From positions 1 to 44,690 of the forward strand of contig DASSTJ010000124.1 of the NCBI GenBank assembly GCA_035707965.1: a stretch of 44,690 nucleotides of DNA. The letters are read 5' to 3'. Below, one piece after another: positions 9,538 to 18,199 of the stretch. The stretch's first letter is position 1. Every line of letters begins with the position of its first letter. Under the pieces are notes generated by a model. That model saw nothing but the letters and a program-made list of their open reading frames with translations. It was not told the origin of the DNA and searched no databases. This DNA is from DASSTJ01 sp035707965 (lineage in GTDB: Bacteria > Actinomycetota > Actinomycetes > Actinomycetales > Angustibacteraceae). The position numbers were made by a program, and so were the translations under genes.

Positions 9538-9951
9538 GTGCCCAAGCCGCCGCTGCCCGAGCAGACCGCCGAGCTCTTCCGCCAGCCGAACCCGGCGGTC
9601 ATCGCCGTCCTTGGTGCCCACGGCGAACCCGTCTCGGTCGCCACCTGGTACCTCGTCGAGGAGGACGGCCGGGTGCTGGTCAACATGGATGCGGAGCGAG
9701 CGCGGGTCGAGTGGATGCGAGCCGCCCCGCGCGTCTCGCTGACCGCGCTCAAGGAGGGCGAGTGGTACACGCACATCAGCGTCCGGGGCCGGGTCGTCGA
9801 GTGGCGTGACGACCCTGACCTCGTCGACATCGACCGCCTGTCCCGGCACTACGGCGCCGGCGACTACAGCGTTCGGGACCGAGCCCGAGTCAGCGCGCTC
9901 ATCGAGGTGGACCACTGGCACGGGTGGGGCGCTGCCAAGGCGACGAGCTGA
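9538..9951 (+). CDS. PPOX-class (pyridoxamine-phosphate-oxidase-fold) F420-dependent oxidoreductase family protein
   Basis: A 137-residue split-barrel protein. It opens with LPEQTAELFRQPNPAVIAVLG, followed by GEPVSVATWYLVEEDGRVLVNMD, the pattern of actinobacterial PPOX-class enzymes such as the Rv1155 group, which bind F420 or FMN and work as dimers. The substrate cannot be read from the sequence. GTG 9538 is chosen because it begins the conserved fold and follows a GAGAGGTGG ribosome site; the frame is open upstream but the extra residues are atypical. It is divergent from parC and converges on the nitroreductase with only 5 bp between stop codons. Confidence 0.75.
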   Translation: MPKPPLPEQTAELFRQPNPAVIAVLGAHGEPVSVATWYLVEEDGRVLVNMDAERARVEWMRAAPRVSLTALKEGEWYTHISVRGRVVEWRDDPDLVDIDRLSRHYGAGDYSVRDRARVSALIEVDHWHGWGAAKATS

Positions 9952-9956
9952 CGGCT

Positions 9957-10583
9957 TCAGCCCTCGGCGCGATAACGGGAGCCGAACCGCCCCTCGTGAG
10001 CGACCTCGCTGACCGGACGGCGTCCCCGACGCAGGCTGGGGGAGCGCCGGTCCTCGGCGGAGTACCCGACGCTCACGACCCCGACCGGCGTCCGGTTGGC
10101 GGGGACGTCGAACGCCGCCCGGAACTCGTCGTGCACGGCCGGCGGAATGCCGAAGAAGCAGCTGCCGAGACCGGCGTCCACCGCGGTCAACAGCATCATC
10201 AGCCCCGCCATGCCGGCGTCGACGTCCCAGTACGGCACCGGCCAGCGCGTCTCGTCGCGGTCCGTCCAGCCCTTGTCCGGCTCGGCGTACCGGTCGAGGT
10301 AGCGGTCCTTGTCGCTCAGGCAGACGACGAGCAGGGGAGCGGTCATCAGGCCGCGCAGCCAGCTGTCCGGCTCGCCGTCCGGGTCCTCCCGGGTGGACTG
10401 CCAGAACCTCGTCCGGTCGTCCGTCGACCGCAGGACGAGGAAGTCCCACCCTTGGCTGAACCCGGCGCTCGGCGCCCGGATGGCGTGCTCGAGAAGTAGG
10501 TCCAGGACGTCCTCCGGTACCGTCCGGTCAGGGTCGTAGGCGCGCACCATGCGGCGCCGGCGGATCACCTCGTTGAGCTCCAT
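9957..10583 (-). CDS. Nitroreductase family protein (FMN-dependent)
   Basis: A 208-residue protein of the nitroreductase superfamily, whose members use FMN and NAD(P)H to reduce nitro compounds, quinones or related substrates. It starts MELNEVIRRRRMVRAYDPD, the FMN-phosphate-binding RRRMVRxY signature, followed by LLEHAIRAPSAGFSQGWDF. Later segments DVDAGMAGLMMLLTAVDAGLGSCFFG and VGVVSVGY complete the fold. The ATG at 10583 follows a TGAGGC ribosome site. The true substrate is unknown. It shares the 270-bp upstream gap with the divergent ald gene. Confidence 0.85.
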   Translation of the reverse strand: MELNEVIRRRRMVRAYDPDRTVPEDVLDLLLEHAIRAPSAGFSQGWDFLVLRSTDDRTRFWQSTREDPDGEPDSWLRGLMTAPLLVVCLSDKDRYLDRYAEPDKGWTDRDETRWPVPYWDVDAGMAGLMMLLTAVDAGLGSCFFGIPPAVHDEFRAAFDVPANRTPVGVVSVGYSAEDRRSPSLRRGRRPVSEVAHEGRFGSRYRAEG

Positions 10584-10741
10584 GCGACATGCCTCATCTC
10601 GTCGGCCAGCGGCACGCCGATCGTGCCAGGAGCCGGTCCCGGGCGTCACCCGGGTCGACCGCGCTCGGGCCGGGCATCCGGGGGACGGAATCCGTAGGCT
10701 GAACGCACGTCCGTCACGGATCTCGTGGATCCGACGGGGGA

Positions 10742-10771
10742 TTCTGTGCAGATCGTCAGTCTGGGTACACT
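10742..10771 (+). promoter_or_regulatory. Candidate promoter upstream of ald
   Basis: TTCTGT (10742-10747) and TACACT (10766-10771) are separated by 18 nt, with the -10 box about 80 nt before the ald start. The remainder of the 270-bp gap (10584-10853) shows only short GC-rich repeats such as two copies of GGATC near 10715-10735. The -35 box is weak, so this is tentative. Confidence 0.35.
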
Positions 10772-10853
10772 CGCTCGGGCCGTCCGAGCCGTGACGGCGC
10801 CCCTCCGGCAACGGCGCCGGCGGTCTGCGAGTGCGTGAAGGACGTGCATCGAC

Positions 10854-11969
10854 GTGCTGGTCGGCATCCCCCGTGAGGTCAAGAACAACGAGTACCGGGT
10901 CGCGATCACCCCTGCCGGGGTGCACGAGCTGGTCCGCAACGGGCATGACGTCGTGATCGAGACCGACGCCGGTGCCGGCTCCTCGATCACGAACGAGGAC
11001 TACGCGGCCGCCGGCGCAACCATCCTCGACACCGCTGACGAGGTGTGGGAGCGCGGTGACCTCATCCTGAAGGTGAAGGAGCCGATCGCCTCCGAGTACG
11101 GACGGATGCGCGAGGGCCAGACGCTCTTCACCTACCTGCACCTGGCCGCGGACAAGCCGCTCACCGAGGAGCTGGCGAAGCGCAAGGTGACCGGCATCGC
11201 GTACGAGACCGTCGAGCTGCCGGACCGCAGCCTGCCGCTGCTCGCTCCGATGAGCGAGGTGGCCGGTCGCCTCGCGCCCCAGGTCGGGGCGTACACGCTC
11301 ATGCGCGCCTCCGGCGGCCGCGGCGTGCTGATGGGCGGCGTGTCGGGCGTGCGGGCGGCCAAGGTCGTGGTCATCGGCGCCGGCGTGTCCGGCATGAACG
11401 CCGCTGCCATCGCGGTGGGCATGCACGCTCAGGTGACGGTGCTCGACCTGAGCATCCCGCGCCTGCGCGAGGCCGACGCCATCTACCGCGGCCACCTCGA
11501 GACCGTCGCGTCCAACGCCTTCGAGATCGAGAAGGCGTGCCTGGAGGCTGACCTCGTCATCGGTGCCGTGCTCGTGCCGGGTGCCAAGGCGCCCAAGCTC
11601 GTCAGCAACGACCTGGTGTCGCGCATGAAGCCGGGGTCGGTGCTGGTCGACATCGCCATCGACCAGGGAGGGTGCTTCGAGGACTCGCACCCGACCACGC
11701 ACGCCGACCCGACCTTCGCCGTCCACGACACGGTGTTCTACTGCGTCGCCAACATGCCGGGCGCCGTGCCCAACACGTCGACCTACGCGCTGACCAACGT
11801 GACGCTGCCGTACGCGGTCGCCCTCGCGAACAAGGGCTGGGAGCGGGCCTGCCGCGACGACAAGGCGCTGGCCCTGGGGCTCAACACGCACGCAGGAGAC
11901 GTCGTGTACGGTCCGGTCGCCGAGGCCCATGGCATGCCGCACGTCGAGCTGGCCACCGTGCTGGCCTGA
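10854..11969 (+). CDS. ald: Alanine dehydrogenase
   Basis: Catalyses reversible NAD-dependent oxidative deamination of L-alanine to pyruvate and ammonia in the cytosol. The 371 residues match the family length. It begins MLVGIPREVKNNEYRVAITP, with the substrate-binding lysine in LILKVKEP and the catalytic histidine in FTYLHLAADK. The Rossmann domain carries VVVIGAGVSGMNAAAIA. The closing segment YALTNVTLPYAVALANKGW is typical. GTG 10854 is set by homology to other Ald starts; a GAAGGA ribosome site lies about 12 nt upstream. It stands in front of xerD but is separated by 82 bp and may be transcribed alone. Confidence 0.95.
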   Translation: MLVGIPREVKNNEYRVAITPAGVHELVRNGHDVVIETDAGAGSSITNEDYAAAGATILDTADEVWERGDLILKVKEPIASEYGRMREGQTLFTYLHLAADKPLTEELAKRKVTGIAYETVELPDRSLPLLAPMSEVAGRLAPQVGAYTLMRASGGRGVLMGGVSGVRAAKVVVIGAGVSGMNAAAIAVGMHAQVTVLDLSIPRLREADAIYRGHLETVASNAFEIEKACLEADLVIGAVLVPGAKAPKLVSNDLVSRMKPGSVLVDIAIDQGGCFEDSHPTTHADPTFAVHDTVFYCVANMPGAVPNTSTYALTNVTLPYAVALANKGWERACRDDKALALGLNTHAGDVVYGPVAEAHGMPHVELATVLA

Positions 11970-12051
11970 CGCCGCACGCGACTGTCCCGGTGCGGCACGC
12001 CGACCTCACGGTGCCGTGCTTTCGGCCACCCGAGGTGCTTTCCTGGCCACC

Positions 12052-13008
12052 GTGGCCCCCACCAGCGTGGTGAGCGAGCCCAGGACCGCCCTCGACCGGG
12101 CGGTGCTGGGCTGGCTCGCGCACCTCGACGTGGAGCGCGGCGCGGCCCGCAACACGCTGTCGTCGTACCGGCGTGACCTGCGCCGCTACGTCGACCACCT
12201 GGCCGGCAACGGCGTGACGGACCCGGCCCAGGTGACCGAGGGGCACGTGACCGCGTTCCTGGCCGCCCTCCGTCACGGCGACTCCGAGCACCGACCGCTC
12301 ACGTCGTCCTCCGTGGCCCGGTCGCTGGTGGCGGTCCGGGGGTTGCACCGCTTCCTGCTGCTCGAGGGGGTCACGTCGAGCGACCCGGCGTCGGAGGTGC
12401 GCCCCCCGGCGACGCCGAAGCGCCTGCCCAAGGCGATCAGCACGACGCAGGTGGAGCAGCTGCTGGAGGCGGCCTCGTTCACCGGGACGCCGTCCGCGCT
12501 GCGCGACCGTGCCCTGCTGGAGGTGCTCTACGGCTGCGGCGCCCGGATCAGCGAGGCGACGGGGCTCGACGTCGACGACGTCGACCTGGCCGGGGGAGCG
12601 GTGCGGCTGCTGGGCAAGGGCGGCAAGGAGCGCGTGGTGCCGATCGGGTCATTCGCCCGGGCGGCCGTCGAGGAGTACCTGGTGCGCGCCAGGCCCGGGT
12701 TCGCCGTCCGCGGCACCGGCACGCCGGCGCTCTTCCTCAACACCCGCGGGGGACGGCTGTCCCGGCAGAGCGCGTGGTCGGCGCTGCGGACGAGCGCGGA
12801 GCGCGCGCAGCTCGGCGTCGACGTCAGCCCGCACACCTTGCGTCACTCCTTCGCCACCCACCTGCTGGACGGCGGTGCGGACGTGCGCGTCGTCCAGGAG
12901 CTCCTGGGCCACGCCTCCGTGACCACCACCCAGATCTACACGCTGGTCACGGCGGACCGGCTGCGGGAGGTCTACGCGGCCGCGCACCCGCGTGCCCTGC
13001 GCGCCTGA
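12052..13008 (+). CDS. xerD: Site-specific tyrosine recombinase XerD
   Basis: One of the two recombinases that act with FtsK at dif to resolve chromosome dimers. The N-terminal SAM-like domain (LDRAVLGWLAHLDVERG ... TLSSYRRDLRRYVDHL) is followed by the catalytic domain with all active residues: Arg in GCGARISEA, Lys in GKGGKERVVPI, HTLRHSFATHLL, LGHASVTTT and the nucleophilic Tyr in TQIYTLV. GTG 12052 gives 318 residues; GTG 12067 or 12070 are also possible and would still leave the domain intact. It opens the series with parA, scpA and scpB, the classic actinobacterial segregation cluster. A dif-like target lies in this same window at 44466-44493. Confidence 0.94.
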   Translation: MAPTSVVSEPRTALDRAVLGWLAHLDVERGAARNTLSSYRRDLRRYVDHLAGNGVTDPAQVTEGHVTAFLAALRHGDSEHRPLTSSSVARSLVAVRGLHRFLLLEGVTSSDPASEVRPPATPKRLPKAISTTQVEQLLEAASFTGTPSALRDRALLEVLYGCGARISEATGLDVDDVDLAGGAVRLLGKGGKERVVPIGSFARAAVEEYLVRARPGFAVRGTGTPALFLNTRGGRLSRQSAWSALRTSAERAQLGVDVSPHTLRHSFATHLLDGGADVRVVQELLGHASVTTTQIYTLVTADRLREVYAAAHPRALRA

Positions 13009-13049
13009 GCGGCTGCGGCATCCAGGTCGTCGAGCCACGGCAGGTCGCC

Positions 13050-13079
13050 TTGATGGGCTGCCGACCGCCCGACTAGGGT
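13050..13079 (+). promoter_or_regulatory. Candidate promoter of the parA-scpAB series
   Basis: TTGATG (13050-13055) and TAGGGT (13074-13079) are separated by 18 nt. The -10 box lies 63 nt before the parA GTG. Both boxes match the housekeeping sigma consensus for actinobacteria reasonably well. Confidence 0.55.
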
Positions 13080-13142
13080 CGCAGCGACCTGACGCTCGCC
13101 GTCAGCACCTGCCGCCCGCTCGATGAGAAGACTGGACCCCCT

Positions 13143-14087
13143 GTGACCTCGCACCCGCCGTCGGACGCGTCGGCGCCGACCGAGCCGTCGGTGCCAGTCG
13201 CCGCCGACCCGACGTCGCACCCCGACGACGGGACGCCGGCGGAGGACGTCCTCGGACCGACGGGTCGACCCACCCCGGCCTTTGCGGAACCCCAGCCGCT
13301 GACGGCCCACGGGCCGGCGCGCATCATCGCGATGTGCAACCAGAAGGGCGGCGTCGGCAAGACGACCACGACGATCAACCTGGGGGCCGCGCTGGCGGAG
13401 GCCGGACGCCGGGTGCTCCTGGTGGACTTCGATCCCCAGGGTGCGCTCTCGGTCGGTCTCGGTGTCAACCCGCACGAGCTCGACGTCACGGTCTACGACC
13501 TCCTCATGGACCGGTCGACCGACATCCACCAGATCGTGCGTCCGACCGGCGTGAAGGACCTCGACCTGCTACCCGCCAACATCGACCTGTCGGCGGCGGA
13601 GGTGCAGCTCGTCGGTGAGGTGGCGCGCGAGATGGTGCTCGCTCGGGCGCTGCGGCCCGTGGCGGACGACTACGACGTGGTGCTCATCGACTGCCAACCC
13701 TCGCTCGGGCTGCTGACGGTGAACGCCCTCACCGCGGCCCACGGCGTGATCATCCCGCTCGAGTGCGAGTTCTTCGCCCTGCGCGGGGTGGCCTTGCTGG
13801 TCGAGACGATCGAGAAGGTCAAGGACCGGCTGAACCCCCGGCTCGAGGTCGACGGCATCCTCGCCACGATGTTCGACGGGCGCACCCTGCACAGCCGCGA
13901 GGTCGTGGCTCGGGTCGTCGAGGCGTTCGGCGACACCGTGTTCCACACGGTGATCGGTCGCACGGTGAAGTTCCCCGACGCGAGCGTCGCGGCCGAGCCG
14001 ATCACCACCTACGCGCCGGGTCACTCCGGTGCCGAGGCGTACCGCCAGCTGGCACGCGAGCTCATCGCCCGCGGCGACGCGGCCTGA
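13143..14087 (+). CDS. parA: ParA/Soj family ATPase
   Basis: A 314-residue chromosome-partitioning-type ATPase. After a proline/aspartate-rich tail of about 55 residues comes the deviant Walker A CNQKGGVGKTTTTINLG (signature Lys at residue 68), then LLVDFDPQGALS (Walker A') and VVLIDCQPSLGLLT (Walker B). The family forms ATP dimers on DNA. No parB is next to it, and this scpAB-linked ParA is distinct in context from the origin-proximal parAB pair of actinobacteria, so its cargo is uncertain. The start is GTG 13143 with a weak ribosome site. It is 17 bp from scpA. Confidence 0.9.
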   Translation: MTSHPPSDASAPTEPSVPVAADPTSHPDDGTPAEDVLGPTGRPTPAFAEPQPLTAHGPARIIAMCNQKGGVGKTTTTINLGAALAEAGRRVLLVDFDPQGALSVGLGVNPHELDVTVYDLLMDRSTDIHQIVRPTGVKDLDLLPANIDLSAAEVQLVGEVAREMVLARALRPVADDYDVVLIDCQPSLGLLTVNALTAAHGVIIPLECEFFALRGVALLVETIEKVKDRLNPRLEVDGILATMFDGRTLHSREVVARVVEAFGDTVFHTVIGRTVKFPDASVAAEPITTYAPGHSGAEAYRQLARELIARGDAA

Positions 14088-14104
14088 CCTGCGACCGTGG
14101 TCGT

Positions 14105-15049
14105 ATGACCGACCCGTCGACTCCTCCTGCCGTCGCAGCGGTCGAGGACGGTTCGTCCGGCTCGGAGACGACCAGGTTCCCCCTGCTCACCGGGCGCGGA
14201 CGTTCCGCACCCTTCGAGGTGCACCTCGACGTCTTCGAGGGGCCGTTCGACCTGCTGCTGGGACTCATCGGCAAGCACAAGCTCGACATCACCGAGGTCG
14301 CTCTCGCCCGCGTCACGGACGAGTTCGTCGCTCACATCCGCGCCAACGGCACCGAGTGGGACCTCGGCCAGGCCAGCGAGTTCCTGGTGGTCGCAGCGAC
14401 GCTGCTCGACCTCAAGGCCGCCCGGCTGCTGCCGTCGGCGAGCGTGGAGGACGAGGAGGACCTCGCTCTGCTGGAGGCGCGCGACCTGCTGTTCGCGCGC
14501 CTGCTGCAGTACCGGGCCTTCAAGCAGGTCGCCGACGTGATCTCCGACCGCATGGTGGAGGCCGGCCGACGGCACGCCCGCGACGTCAGCCTGGAGCCGC
14601 ACTTCGCGAGCCTGCTGCCGGAGCTCGTCATGAGCATCACCCCGGACCAGCTCGCGGCGATCGCGGCCCGGGCGCTGGCACCCAAGGTGGTGCCCACCGT
14701 GGGACTCGAGCACCTGCACGCCCCGGCCGTGAGCGTGCGCGAGCAGGCCGCGGTGATCGTGGGGCGGCTCCGTCGGCAGCAGTCGCTGACGTTCCGTACG
14801 CTGACGTCGGACGCCGACAGCACGCTGGTGGTCGTCGCGCGCTTCCTGGCCCTGCTCGAGCTTTTCCGGGACGGGTCGGTGGCGTTCGAGCAGATCACGC
14901 CCCTCGGGGAGCTGACGATCCGCTGGACCGGCAGCGACGCCGGTGACGTGGCGGTCAGCGACGAGTTCGACGAGACCGACCGCTCGCAGCCGCCGGCCGG
15001 CGCACCTGGCACGGACGGGACGACGGACGAGACGACGGAGCAGACGTGA
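14105..15049 (+). CDS. scpA: Segregation and condensation protein A (kleisin)
   Basis: The kleisin subunit of the SMC-ScpAB condensin, 314 residues. FEVHLDVFEGPFDLLLGLI, then KHKLDITEVALARVTDEF and EFLVVAATLLDLKAARLLP are the conserved N-terminal SMC-neck-binding region; the C-terminal winged helix (TLVVVARFLALLELFRDG) binds the SMC head. An acidic tail of about 40 residues follows. ATG 14105 is the only reasonable start before the conserved region. Its stop overlaps the scpB start by 4 nt (GTGA), suggesting coupled translation. Confidence 0.93.
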   Translation: MTDPSTPPAVAAVEDGSSGSETTRFPLLTGRGRSAPFEVHLDVFEGPFDLLLGLIGKHKLDITEVALARVTDEFVAHIRANGTEWDLGQASEFLVVAATLLDLKAARLLPSASVEDEEDLALLEARDLLFARLLQYRAFKQVADVISDRMVEAGRRHARDVSLEPHFASLLPELVMSITPDQLAAIAARALAPKVVPTVGLEHLHAPAVSVREQAAVIVGRLRRQQSLTFRTLTSDADSTLVVVARFLALLELFRDGSVAFEQITPLGELTIRWTGSDAGDVAVSDEFDETDRSQPPAGAPGTDGTTDETTEQT

Positions 15050-15681
15050 CCGACGCAGAGCGCACCGAGACGGAGCGCACCGACGCAGAGCAGCCCGAGG
15101 AGACGACGGCGCTCGACCTGGACGCGCTGCCGTCCGGTGCCCGCGGAGCGCTGGAGGCCGTCCTCATGGTGGTCGAGGAGCCGGTCAGCGAGATCGCGCT
15201 GGCGTCGGCGCTCGAGCTGCCGCCACCGACGGTGTCCTCGCTGCTGGCCGAGCTGCGTGACGACTACGACCAGGCCGGCCGGGGTTTCGAGCTGCGGCAG
15301 GTCGCGGGTGGCTGGCGCATGTTCAGTCGGGCCGACTACGCGCCCGTGGTGGAACGCTTCGTGCTGGACGGCCAGCAAGCGCGGCTCACCCAGGCAGCGC
15401 TGGAGACCCTCGCGGTCGTCGCCTACCGGCAGCCGGTGAGTCGTGCTCGCGTGAGCGCCGTGCGAGGGGTCAACGTGGACGGCGTCATGCGTACCCTCGT
15501 CACCCGCGGCCTCGTCGAGGAATGCGGCAGCGACAACGAGAGCGGTGCGATCCTGTACGGCACGACGAGCTACTTCCTCGAGCGGCTGGGCCTCACCAGC
15601 GTCGACGAGCTCCCCGCGCTCGCGCCCTTCCTCCCGGAGGTGGACGCCCTCGACGACCTCACGTCCGGGGTCTCGTCATGA
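15046..15681 (+). CDS. scpB: Segregation and condensation protein B
   Basis: The KITE subunit of SMC-ScpAB, 211 residues, binding the kleisin ScpA as a dimer. The two winged helices are visible: GALEAVLMVVEEPVSEIALA ... with FELRQVAGGWRMFSR, and TQAALETLAVVAYRQPVSRA with the family hallmark VRGVNVDGVMRTLVTRGLV. It starts at GTG 15046 within the scpA stop and ends in ATGA shared with rluB, so scpA-scpB-rluB are translationally coupled. Confidence 0.94.
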   Translation: MTDAERTETERTDAEQPEETTALDLDALPSGARGALEAVLMVVEEPVSEIALASALELPPPTVSSLLAELRDDYDQAGRGFELRQVAGGWRMFSRADYAPVVERFVLDGQQARLTQAALETLAVVAYRQPVSRARVSAVRGVNVDGVMRTLVTRGLVEECGSDNESGAILYGTTSYFLERLGLTSVDELPALAPFLPEVDALDDLTSGVSS

Positions 15682-16556
15682 GCCCCAGGCCGGCGCCCGG
15701 CGCTGGTCGTCCCGGCGGACCACGTCGTGGGGCGCACTCACGAGGGGGAAGGCCCGGTCAGCCCGGCCGTGCGGGGGGACGACGGCCTCCGCGCGCACCT
15801 GAGCCTGAGGTGCCGGCCGACGTCCACGACCCGGACGGTGTCCGCCTGCAGAAGGTGCTGGCAGAGGCCGGGGTGGGCAGCCGGCGGGCCTGCGAGGTCC
15901 TCATGGCGCAGGGTCGCGTCCAGGTCGACGGGCACGTCGTGCGCGAGCTCGGGGTCCGGATCGACCCCCGGCGTCACGTCGTCCACGTCGACGGCGTGCG
16001 GCTGCAGCTCGACGAGACGCGCGTGTACCTGGCGTTCAACAAGCCGGCTGGTGTCGTCTCGACGATGAACGACGAGAGCGGTCGGCCGTCCCTGTCGGAC
16101 TTCGTCGGCGACCGCAAGGAGCGGCTGTTCCACGTCGGTCGGCTCGACTCCGACACCGAGGGCCTCATCCTCCTGACGAACGACGGCGAGCTCGCCCACC
16201 GGCTGCAGCACCCGTCGTACGGCGTGTCCAAGACCTACCTGGCCGAGATCCCGGGGCCGGTCGGGCGCGACGTCGGCAAGCAGCTGCGCGAGGGCATCGA
16301 GCTGGAGGACGGTCCCGTGCGGGTCGACAGCTTCAAGGTCATCGACTCGCAACCCGGCAAGGCACTCGTCGAGGTCGTGCTGCACGAGGGACGTAAGCAC
16401 ATCGTGCGTCGAGCCCTCGCAGCCGTCGGTCACCCGGTGCAACGGCTCGTGCGCACGCAGGTTGGCCCGGTGCACCTGGGCGACCTGCGGCAGGGCCGAT
16501 GGCGCGTGCTGAGCGAGGCCGAGACCAGCCAGCTGTTCGACGCGGCGGGGCTGTAG
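15678..16556 (+). CDS. rluB: 23S rRNA pseudouridine synthase, RluB/RsuA family
   Basis: A 292-residue pseudouridine synthase. A glycine/arginine/proline-rich disordered tail of about 50 residues precedes the S4 RNA-binding domain (RLQKVLAEAGVGSRRACEVL). The catalytic aspartate lies in GRLDSDTEGLILLTNDGELA, and HEGRKHIVRRALAAVGHPV is the typical second motif. RluB modifies helix 89 of 23S rRNA in E. coli; the same target is assumed here. The ATG overlaps the scpB stop. Basic low-complexity N-terminal tails like this are common in actinobacterial members. Confidence 0.9.
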   Translation: MSPRPAPGAGRPGGPRRGAHSRGGRPGQPGRAGGRRPPRAPEPEVPADVHDPDGVRLQKVLAEAGVGSRRACEVLMAQGRVQVDGHVVRELGVRIDPRRHVVHVDGVRLQLDETRVYLAFNKPAGVVSTMNDESGRPSLSDFVGDRKERLFHVGRLDSDTEGLILLTNDGELAHRLQHPSYGVSKTYLAEIPGPVGRDVGKQLREGIELEDGPVRVDSFKVIDSQPGKALVEVVLHEGRKHIVRRALAAVGHPVQRLVRTQVGPVHLGDLRQGRWRVLSEAETSQLFDAAGL

Positions 16557-16558
16557 CC

Positions 16559-16921
16559 GTGGCGGTGCGAGCCATCCGCGGCGCCATCCAGCTGGAGGTC
16601 GACGAGCGCGAGCACCTGCTGGAGCGCACGCGCGAGCTCGTGCGTGAGGTGCTGCGCGCGAACGACATGTCCACCGAGGCGCTCATCTCGATCCTGTTCA
16701 CCGTGACTGCCGACCTGCGCAGCGAGTTCCCGGCGCTGGCGGCGCGTGAGCTCGGCCTGGGCGACGTGCCGCTGCTGTGCACGACCGAGATCGACGTGCC
16801 GGGTGCGCTCCCGCGAGTCGTGCGCCTCATGGCCCACGCCGAGCTCGAGGTACCTCGCGCCGAGGTCCGGCACGTGTACCTGCGCGGTGCCGAGACGCTG
16901 CGTCGGGACCTCGCCCAGTGA
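16559..16921 (+). CDS. aroH: Chorismate mutase, AroH type
   Basis: Converts chorismate to prephenate, the branch to tyrosine and phenylalanine. The 120 residues match the trimeric AroH fold of Bacillus subtilis rather than the helical AroQ type: VRAIRGAIQLE with the active-site Arg7, then STEALISILFTVTADL, the PLLCTTEIDVPGALPRVVR segment carrying the catalytic Arg, and the end VRHVYLRGAETLRRDL. GTG 16559 starts 2 nt after the rluB stop. It overlaps tyrA, the next pathway step, by 4 nt. Confidence 0.92.
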   Translation: MAVRAIRGAIQLEVDEREHLLERTRELVREVLRANDMSTEALISILFTVTADLRSEFPALAARELGLGDVPLLCTTEIDVPGALPRVVRLMAHAELEVPRAEVRHVYLRGAETLRRDLAQ

Positions 16922-18096
16922 CCGGCGACGACACGGCGGGCGACGTGGTGGCCGACCTGTCGAAGCAGCGCCAGAGCGCGGCGGCCTGGGCTGAGGACAC
17001 CCCGACCGCCCGGGTCCGGGTGGTCGGCACCGGCCTGCTCGGCGCCAGCCTGGGCCTCGCCCTGCGAGCTGCCGGGGTCGACGTGACGCTCGACGACCCG
17101 TCACCCACGGCGGCCTGCCTCGCGCGCGACCTCGGTGCCGGCCGGCTGCTGGACGCGACGCAGGACGACCCGGACCTGGTCGTGGTCGCGGCTCCGCCCG
17201 ACGTCGTGGCGGACGTCGTCCTCGAGCAGCTGCGCCGTCACCCCGACGCGGTCGTGACCGACGTGGCCAGCGTCAAGGCGGCCCTGATCGAGCGGGTCCG
17301 TGCTGGCGGAGCCGACCTTCGCCGATTCGTGGGTGGGCACCCGCTCGCGGGGCGGGAGCGGTCGGGGGCCGTGGCGGCGCGCGGCGACCTGTTCACGGGC
17401 CGACCCTGGGTGCTGACCCCGACCGAGGAGTCGCACGTCGCCGCCGTCCGGCGCGTCCGGCGCGTGGCGGAGTCGGTGGGCGCCGTCGTGTCGGTCATGG
17501 ACGCCGCCGAGCACGACAAGGCGGTAGCCGTGGTGAGCCACCTGCCGCAGGTGGCGGCCAGCCTCGTGGCGGCGCGACTGCGCGAGCTGCCCGAGCCGGC
17601 GGTCGCGCTGGCCGGTCAAGGGGTCCGGGACGTGACTCGGATCGCCGCCAGCGACCCCGTGCTCTGGACGCAGATCCTCGCGGGCAACGCCGACTCGGTG
17701 CGCCAGGTGCTGCACCTGGCGCAGCGCGACCTCGCCGAGCTCGTCAGGTCGCTCGACGCCCTGGCCGACAGCCGTGTCACCGACGACGTGGTCGGCGCGC
17801 GGGCGGTCCTGGCGACGTTCGTCGCGCACGGCAACGAGGGCCACGCGCGCATCCCCGGCAAGCACGGCGCCGCGCCGACGGTCTACACCCACGTCCCGGT
17901 GCTCGTTCCCGACCGTCCGGGCGAGCTGGCGCGGTTGCTCGCCGACGTCGGTGACGCCGGCGTGAACCTGGAGGACCTGCGGCTCGAGCACAGCCAGGGG
18001 CAGCCGGTCGGGCTCGCCGAGATCGCGGTGCTGCCCGCTGCGGCGCCTACGCTCGTCAAGGCCCTGACGGAGCGCGGTTGGAGCGTGCAGACCTGA
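16918..18096 (+). CDS. tyrA: Prephenate dehydrogenase with C-terminal ACT domain
   Basis: Oxidatively decarboxylates prephenate to 4-hydroxyphenylpyruvate using NAD. In 392 residues, a 30-residue leader precedes the Rossmann domain (VRVVGTGLLGASLGLALR). The catalytic region has VGGHPLAGRERSGA and LPQVAASLVAARL. An ACT domain (VPVLVPDRPGELARLLADVG) covers the last 75 residues and probably senses tyrosine. GTG 16918 overlaps the aroH stop, so mutase and dehydrogenase are made as a coupled pair instead of the fused enzyme of enterobacteria. Confidence 0.93.
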   Translation: MTGDDTAGDVVADLSKQRQSAAAWAEDTPTARVRVVGTGLLGASLGLALRAAGVDVTLDDPSPTAACLARDLGAGRLLDATQDDPDLVVVAAPPDVVADVVLEQLRRHPDAVVTDVASVKAALIERVRAGGADLRRFVGGHPLAGRERSGAVAARGDLFTGRPWVLTPTEESHVAAVRRVRRVAESVGAVVSVMDAAEHDKAVAVVSHLPQVAASLVAARLRELPEPAVALAGQGVRDVTRIAASDPVLWTQILAGNADSVRQVLHLAQRDLAELVRSLDALADSRVTDDVVGARAVLATFVAHGNEGHARIPGKHGAAPTVYTHVPVLVPDRPGELARLLADVGDAGVNLEDLRLEHSQGQPVGLAEIAVLPAAAPTLVKALTERGWSVQT

Positions 18097-18199
18097 ACCT
18101 CGACTACCCTCGACAGGTTGCCGCATCCGCGGCCACGGGCGACGCCCCGCTGCCGGTGCGCGGCGGCGACCCACCCTTCCGCCAGGCAGGAGCAGCAGC

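Noticed and set aside
9957..11942. A 661-residue minus-strand reading frame running across ald
   Set aside because: Only the first 208 codons from the ATG at 10583 look like a protein (nitroreductase). The upstream portion is the antisense shadow of ald, a common effect of high GC.
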